A stretch of DNA of 64,000 nucleotides from positions 124,001-188,000 of the forward strand of contig JAURPI010000025.1 of assembly GCA_030835385.1 (NCBI GenBank). Reading direction: 5' to 3'. The stretch comes from Alphaproteobacteria bacterium. GTDB lineage: Bacteria > Pseudomonadota > Alphaproteobacteria > Rhodospirillales > Rhodospirillaceae. The notes below the pieces were generated by a model, which saw only the letters and a program-made list of their open reading frames with translations, had not been told where the DNA came from and ran no database searches. Shown here in pieces: positions 58,743 to 64,000 of this stretch (its first letter is position 1; every line of letters starts with the position of its first letter). A program made the translations under genes and the position numbers.

Positions 58743-59762
58743 ATGATTTACAAGATAGCCCAAACGTTCGGTCTTGCTCTCGTGACATTACTTGTCGCCA
58801 GTCAGGTCCATGCGCAGCGTGCGACCCAGGAAGATATTCTCAATCGGTAAGCCGAAGACCTTGCAAACATGTGGGATGGCGCCTTTGACACAGCTAACCA
58901 GGTCAATTTTCAGGAGCGATTTAATCAGCCCGAAGAGGGTTGGGTTGCGCGCCACCACAAGATATTCAAGCGTGTTGACGTGCCTGCATTCGGAAACTAC
59001 GTGGCCTATTTTGAGCAATATGCAGGTGATCCACCGGACGTGCTGGTTCGCCAGCGGCTCTACGTGCATAGTGTCGATGTTGATGCGCAGCAGGTTATCA
59101 CCCAAATCTACGCCTTCCGGGGCGACGATGCTGACAAGGTTGTTGGTGCGCACGAAGACCCAGTAGCACTTGCTCAGTTCGCGCCTGGCATGATGGATAA
59201 GCTGCCTGATGGCTGTGCTATTCGCTAGCAGCCCCGCGGTGAGGTCTTTGTCGGCACCCAGACACCTGATGACTGCCTCTATACGCCTGCGGGATTTGGT
59301 CAGCCGGTGCGGTTGCGAGACACGATTACTCTCACGGCTGACTCTATGACAACTCAAACAGAAATTCTGGCCGAAGACAGCAGCGTCTTGATGGCCAACG
59401 AACTCGGCATAGCTGAGGTGGCACGCAAAGCCCGTGGGTTCACCTGCATGATCCTGGCGCAGAACCCGTCACTCGACGCGCGGTTTGAGCGTTACGCTGG
59501 CATTAGAACACATGATCAAGGCGGCACATTTGATATTTCAACCCAGCACAATCCACCCAAGGATTTGCATGTGCGGTTGCTAAAGATCATCCCGCCGGCG
59601 GGACCTAGTCGTCACACCTTGATTATGCAGTTGACCGAAAAGAACGATTTGTTCCCAACCGCCATGGCCTTTGTCGCCCCCGATGCGCCTCGCGTGGCGA
59701 TCAGTATTGCGGGGGTCGAAGCCAACTGCACGGCCGAGGATGGCGAGGCGGCGCGTTTCTAG
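58743..59762 (+). pseudogene. CpcT/CpeT (chromophore lyase-like) family secreted protein with two in-frame stops
   Basis: Continuous same-frame homologous-looking protein MIYKIAQTFG...ILNR*AEDLANMWDGAFDTANQ...GCAIR*QPRGEVFVGTQTPDDCLYTP...; TAA 58848-58850, TAG 59226-59228. Confidence 0.65.
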
Positions 59763-59772
59763 CCGGGGTCAT

Positions 59773-60771
59773 TTAGCCGTTGGGCAGAAAGATGACTTTA
59801 CCCTTGCGATCTTCCCCTGTTCGAACGGCGTGGGCGAATGCTTCGGCATATTGATCAAGGGTATAGGTGCTCGCAATTGCGGCTTTCAATTCACCACTGC
59901 TGATTTTCCCAGCGAGCATTTCATAGATTCGCGTGATCTCGTTCATGTCCCGTTTGGCTAGGCCACGGCCCGTGCTCATGCCCGTGAGTGTGATGTTGTT
60001 GAAGAACAAGTCGTGGAAGGGAATGCTGCATGGCTCGCCGGAGATAAACCCGTAGTTCACCACTTTGCCGCCGTAATTTAAGCAGCGAGCGATGCGCGTG
60101 GTGCCGTCTCCAGCCACCAAATCAAGGCCGAGCATGAGGTCGGCACCGCCGGTCGCCTCTTTGACTGCGGTAGACAACGTATCGGCGTCGCCCGTATCAA
60201 CCACGCAGGCATCGGCGCCCAGCGCATTTAGTTCATCAAACAAATTTTCGCGCCGAACGACGTTACACGTTTTTATGCCACGTTTCTTGGCCAATACGAT
60301 GAGGTAGCGGCCGCAACTGGAGTTGGCGCCGTTCTGAACAATCCAATCGCCTTCTTTAAGTTCAGCGAAATCTTCTAGAAGGCAGACTGACGTCATGCCG
60401 TTAACCATCATCAGAGCCAGTTGTTCCCGGTCGCCCTCGGGCGCGGGCAGGGTGGTGTCGGCTTTGACGCAGACTTTTTGGGCGAAGGTGCCGGCCCCCC
60501 ACCAAGGGAACGCGCGGTCACCAACTTTGAAATTTGTTACCTCTGACCCGACTTCAACAACGCGCCCGACGCCCTCGTACCCTGGTTGCTTGGGGAGGTC
60601 GTCATGCTTGAAACCTTCATCGCCGCGAAAAAGTTTGATGTCGGCTAGGTGGAGGGCCGAGGCCTCAAGCTCAATTACGACCTCATCGCCAGCGGGTTCC
60701 GGGTCTGGCAGGTCAATGAGTTTGACGACTTCACCAGGGTCGCCATGGGCGACATGTTGCAACGCTTTCAT
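59773..60771 (-). CDS. zinc-type alcohol dehydrogenase/quinone oxidoreductase-like (MDR family)
   Basis: MKALQHVAHGDPGEVVKLIDLPDPEPAGDEVVIELEASALHLADIKLFRG; WIVQNGANSSCGRYLIVLAKKRGIKT. Confidence 0.92.
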   Translation of the reverse strand: MKALQHVAHGDPGEVVKLIDLPDPEPAGDEVVIELEASALHLADIKLFRGDEGFKHDDLPKQPGYEGVGRVVEVGSEVTNFKVGDRAFPWWGAGTFAQKVCVKADTTLPAPEGDREQLALMMVNGMTSVCLLEDFAELKEGDWIVQNGANSSCGRYLIVLAKKRGIKTCNVVRRENLFDELNALGADACVVDTGDADTLSTAVKEATGGADLMLGLDLVAGDGTTRIARCLNYGGKVVNYGFISGEPCSIPFHDLFFNNITLTGMSTGRGLAKRDMNEITRIYEMLAGKISSGELKAAIASTYTLDQYAEAFAHAVRTGEDRKGKVIFLPNG

Positions 60772-60843
60772 TACGACTCCGGAGTTTAGGTTTCTGATAT
60801 CAGCGAAAGCCATAGCACGATATGTGCGATGACCAGTAATCCC

Positions 60844-61836
60844 TTATGGGTTGGCCGACAGACGAGCCAAGGCTTGGTTGAAGGTGTCGTCGTCTACGTT
60901 ACCCCCAGACAACACCAGAGCAACGGTTCTGCCCTTGGCATCGTGAGAGGCGTTGAGCAGAGCTGCGAGAGTAATGGCGCCGCCAGGCTCTAAGCGAATG
61001 CCAAAGACGCGGTGAGCAAAAGAGATGGCATCCATAACATCGTCGTCACACACGGCATATCCCCCGGCCAGGTGTTTGCTGTTTATCTGCCAAGTCAGTT
61101 TTCCCGGTGTGGGGGCGAGTAAGGCGTCACAGATCGAGCCAGCCCGTTTGGAGTTGACGACGCATTGGTCGTTTCCCAAGGACCGGTGGTGGTCATCGAA
61201 GCCCTTTGGCTCGACAACATAAATCTGAGACTCTGGAAAACGTTTGTGTGCAGCCAGGCTGACGCCAGCGAGAAGGCCGCCTCCGGAGGCAGGAACCAGA
61301 ACGTCATCCAGTATCTTTTCTGACTCCACAATTTGGTCAGCCATTTCCAGCCCCGCGGTGCCTTGCCCGCAGATGATGTCGAAGTCGTCATAAGGTGGTA
61401 CGACAACCCGGCTTTCTTCATTTGCTATACGTCGCCCTATTTCCTCCCGGTCATCGGTCTCACGATCGTAGAACACAATCTCCGCCCCATAAGCGCGTGT
61501 GCCATCGAGTTTCGCCTTTGGTGCGTCCGCTGGCATAACAATTTTTGCAGATATGTTGAGGGCTTTGGCTGCAGCCGCTACGCCCTGGGCATGATTGCCG
61601 GTCGACCAGGCGACTACTCCCGCCGTCTGCTCGGATTTGGTAAGTTGTCTGAGTTTGTTCGTCGCGCCGCGGAATTTAAATGAACCAGTCTCTTGTAGGA
61701 ATTCCGCTTTGAGGAAAATTGCTCCGCCAGTGCGATCATCTAACTCTTGGCTGGTTAGCAACGGCGTTTTTATTAGAGATGAAGCGAGTCTGGCGGCAGC
61801 GTCGCGAACATCATCAAAGGTTGGAAGGCGTGTCAT
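60844..61836 (-). CDS. threonine/serine dehydratase, PLP fold type II
   Basis: ETGSFKFRGATNKLRQL PLP-Lys motif; VPASGGGLLAGVSLAA; LVLSGGNVD. Confidence 0.94.
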   Translation of the reverse strand: MTRLPTFDDVRDAAARLASSLIKTPLLTSQELDDRTGGAIFLKAEFLQETGSFKFRGATNKLRQLTKSEQTAGVVAWSTGNHAQGVAAAAKALNISAKIVMPADAPKAKLDGTRAYGAEIVFYDRETDDREEIGRRIANEESRVVVPPYDDFDIICGQGTAGLEMADQIVESEKILDDVLVPASGGGLLAGVSLAAHKRFPESQIYVVEPKGFDDHHRSLGNDQCVVNSKRAGSICDALLAPTPGKLTWQINSKHLAGGYAVCDDDVMDAISFAHRVFGIRLEPGGAITLAALLNASHDAKGRTVALVLSGGNVDDDTFNQALARLSANP

Positions 61837-61899
61837 GGCTCCAGCATATCTCCCCTCTCTAACTCTCTGCTACCTTGACGGACTCCGGGTGCGGCGGTA

Positions 61900-62092
61900 G
61901 GAAGGGTTGAAGTGAAGGTGCGCTCAGTAATGCATTTGTGTGAATGAGCCAAAAGGGAATTCGGTGCGATGCCGAAACTGCCCCCGCAACTGTAAGCGGT
62001 GAGCCTTCCACCAAGAATGCCACTGGGGTTACGGCCCTGGGAAGGTAGGTGGAGTGGCTATGACCCGCGAGTCAGGAGACCTGCCCTCACAG
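61900..62092 (+). promoter_or_regulatory. cobalamin (adenosylcobalamin) riboswitch
   Basis: AAAAGGGAATTCGGTGCGATGCCGAAACTGCCCCCGCAACTGTAAGCGG ... CCACTGGGG...CCCTGGGAAGG ... ATGACCCGCGAGTCAGGAGACCTGCC, canonical B12-box elements; lies upstream of btuB-like gene. Boundaries approximate. Confidence 0.95.
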
Positions 62093-62260
62093 CGTCATCT
62101 ATCCAGTGGGCGGGGTGTTCCAGTGGAGCGGTAATCCGTAGCGGTGACGCGCTTGTGTGGTGTCGTCGTACCGACTGCGGTCTTGGTCTTTTTCGTCCAA
62201 CGATCTCTGTCCCGGTGTTTCGGCGGCGCCTTGAGCGTTAAACCGAAACGGAGACAGACT

Positions 62261-64000
62261 ATGCCTCGTAGACCTATTTTTACTTTCGCTTTTGTCGGCG
62301 CATCTTTGGCGTCCGCCGCCGCATATGCACAAAATCAATCACTTGATATTCAAGATGAAATCATCGTCACAGCTAGTCGTGTGCCGCAGGTTAGGCTTGC
62401 GGTTGGCAGCGCCGTCGATGTACTCAGCGAATCGGATATCAAATCGCGGCAGGAGGCGTTTCTAGGCGATTTGTTGCGCGACTTGCCTGGTTTGGCGGTG
62501 AATCGTTCCGGCCCAGCCGGCGCGTTTACCCAGGTCCGACTGCGGGGGGCCGAGGCCAATCACACTCTCGTGATCATCGATGGCATCGAAGCGGGGGATC
62601 CGTTCAACGCAGGTGAATTTGAATTCGCGCATCTGATGTCAGGAGGTGTGTCACGGGTTGAAGTGTTGCGTGGACCGCAAAGTGCCCTTTGGGGATCAGA
62701 AGCGATCGGCGGTGTGATCAATGTAACCACGGGGCCGTCAAACATTCCTCCAGGTCCATGGGCTGAAGGACTCGCCGAGGGAGGCTCTTTTAGTACGTGG
62801 CAGGGTCGTGCGAGTGCAGGGTCTGGCGGAGCCTGGGGGTCTATCCGAGGTAGTCTCGCTTATGCCGATATTGGAGGCATTTCGGCCTCTCCGTCAGGCT
62901 CAGAGAGAGACGATTACGACAATTTCACAGGGTCCTTGTTCGCGACGTTCAAAATCAATGAAGCGCTTTCGGTTTCGTTGTCCGGTCGACACCTTGCTGC
63001 GACGGCGTCAGAAGATGCGCAGGATTTTATATTTGGATCACCGACTCAAGGCCTAGTGATTGATTCTGACGGAGAGCGTATATCTGATCGCTGGTATGGC
63101 CGGGCGATTGCGGAATTATCCTTGTTGGACGGGCGGTGGGCCCATCAATTGAGTGCTAATTTCACGGACACCCAGAACGAGTCCTTCTCGGGTGGTTTGT
63201 TTGGCTTTGGGTCTGAGGGGCAGAAATGGGATTTGGAGTATCAGACAAACTACGCGTTTGAGTCAGGTGACTCCAACACGCACGCGCTCAGTGCGTTGAT
63301 TGAGTACGAAGATCTTTCGTATGAGAATCGTAGCCCCGGAAGCGGACCAGAGAATCAAAGTCAAACCGGAAAACAAATGTCTGCGGCATTGGAATACAGA
63401 CTCGGTATCGCTGATCAAATTTTCCTGAGTGGTGCTTTTCGCTATGACGACAATGATCGGTTTGATGATGAGGTGACCTACCGGGTAACGGCCGCTTGGG
63501 CTGTCCCAAATTCGGGGCTTAAGTTGCGCGGAAGTTACGGGACCGGTGTCGCCCAACCCAGCTTCTTCGAGTTGTTCGGGTTTAATCCCAACTTCTTTGT
63601 TGGAAATCCAGACCTTCAGCCAGAGTCTTCTGAGGGATGGGACGTCGGAGTTGACTATAGATTTGCCAATGGACACGGCCTAGCGTCTTTGACCTATTTC
63701 GACTCAAACTTGAAAGATGAAATATTCACCGACTTCGGTGTTTTCCCGTTTACGGTCGATAATCGGACGGGCACCAGTAGCCGCGATGGTATTGAGATTT
63801 CGGTCAGAGTTGATCCGATTGATGAGGTGTCACTATCCGCGTCATATAGCTACACAGACGCGAAAGATGACAGCGGTATCAGAGAGCTTCGTCGACCACG
63901 TCATATAGCGATTCTCAATGCGACCTACCGTTTTCTTGATGACCGCGCGGTCATTGATTTCGGCGTCAACTACAACGGCAAGATGCACGACAGCGAGTTC
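62261..64000 (+). CDS. btuB: TonB-dependent vitamin B12 receptor BtuB-like, 3'-truncated by window edge
   Basis: MPRRPIFTFAFVGASLASAAAYAQ signal; DEIIVTASRVPQ TonB box; VRLRGAEANHTLVIIDGIEAGDP; VEVLRGPQSALWGSEAIGGVINVTT; open to window end. Confidence 0.93.
   Translation, partial: MPRRPIFTFAFVGASLASAAAYAQNQSLDIQDEIIVTASRVPQVRLAVGSAVDVLSESDIKSRQEAFLGDLLRDLPGLAVNRSGPAGAFTQVRLRGAEANHTLVIIDGIEAGDPFNAGEFEFAHLMSGGVSRVEVLRGPQSALWGSEAIGGVINVTTGPSNIPPGPWAEGLAEGGSFSTWQGRASAGSGGAWGSIRGSLAYADIGGISASPSGSERDDYDNFTGSLFATFKINEALSVSLSGRHLAATASEDAQDFIFGSPTQGLVIDSDGERISDRWYGRAIAELSLLDGRWAHQLSANFTDTQNESFSGGLFGFGSEGQKWDLEYQTNYAFESGDSNTHALSALIEYEDLSYENRSPGSGPENQSQTGKQMSAALEYRLGIADQIFLSGAFRYDDNDRFDDEVTYRVTAAWAVPNSGLKLRGSYGTGVAQPSFFELFGFNPNFFVGNPDLQPESSEGWDVGVDYRFANGHGLASLTYFDSNLKDEIFTDFGVFPFTVDNRTGTSSRDGIEISVRVDPIDEVSLSASYSYTDAKDDSGIRELRRPRHIAILNATYRFLDDRAVIDFGVNYNGKMHDSEF

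Noticed and set aside
58788-59357. 189-aa minus-strand ORF across the CpcT-like region
   Set aside because: Plus-strand frame reads a coherent signal peptide and CpcT-like protein despite two stops; the minus ORF has no recognisable features.

Overview
The window looks like a chromosomal segment of an alphaproteobacterium. This is inferred from gene order (rnd-kdsD-lptC-lptA-lptB-rpoN-ptsN) and protein types; no taxonomic search was run. Housekeeping content includes gltBD, uppP, tRNA-Leu(CAG), rnd, the Lpt/KDO block with rpoN/ptsN, an M17 aminopeptidase and a cobalamin riboswitch upstream of a btuB-like receptor that runs off the right edge. The most interesting accessory region is ~35.6-46.4 kb, which reads as a bacterial sphingolipid/ceramide locus: fatty-acyl-AMP ligase, ceramide-reductase-like epimerase, dedicated ACP, serine palmitoyltransferase, lipid kinase, nucleotidyltransferase-like protein, fatty-acid hydroxylase and bCerS-type GNAT. 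It contains an LptF/LptG-like permease pair, which suggests a dedicated sphingolipid export route. Other notable items: a bufferin-type (DUF2282/MNIO/DUF2063) copper-binding RiPP locus at 30.2-32.2 kb without an adjacent DoxX gene; a short leader ORF (MKNIAQTVFYYGAFD) plus intrinsic terminator resembling an attenuator at ~47 kb; and at least four decayed genes (DUF1045, RibD/DHFR-like, CpcT-like, TonB C-terminal-like) recognised by reading through in-frame stops or frameshifts. All family assignments come from reading motifs in the translations and were not confirmed by database search.
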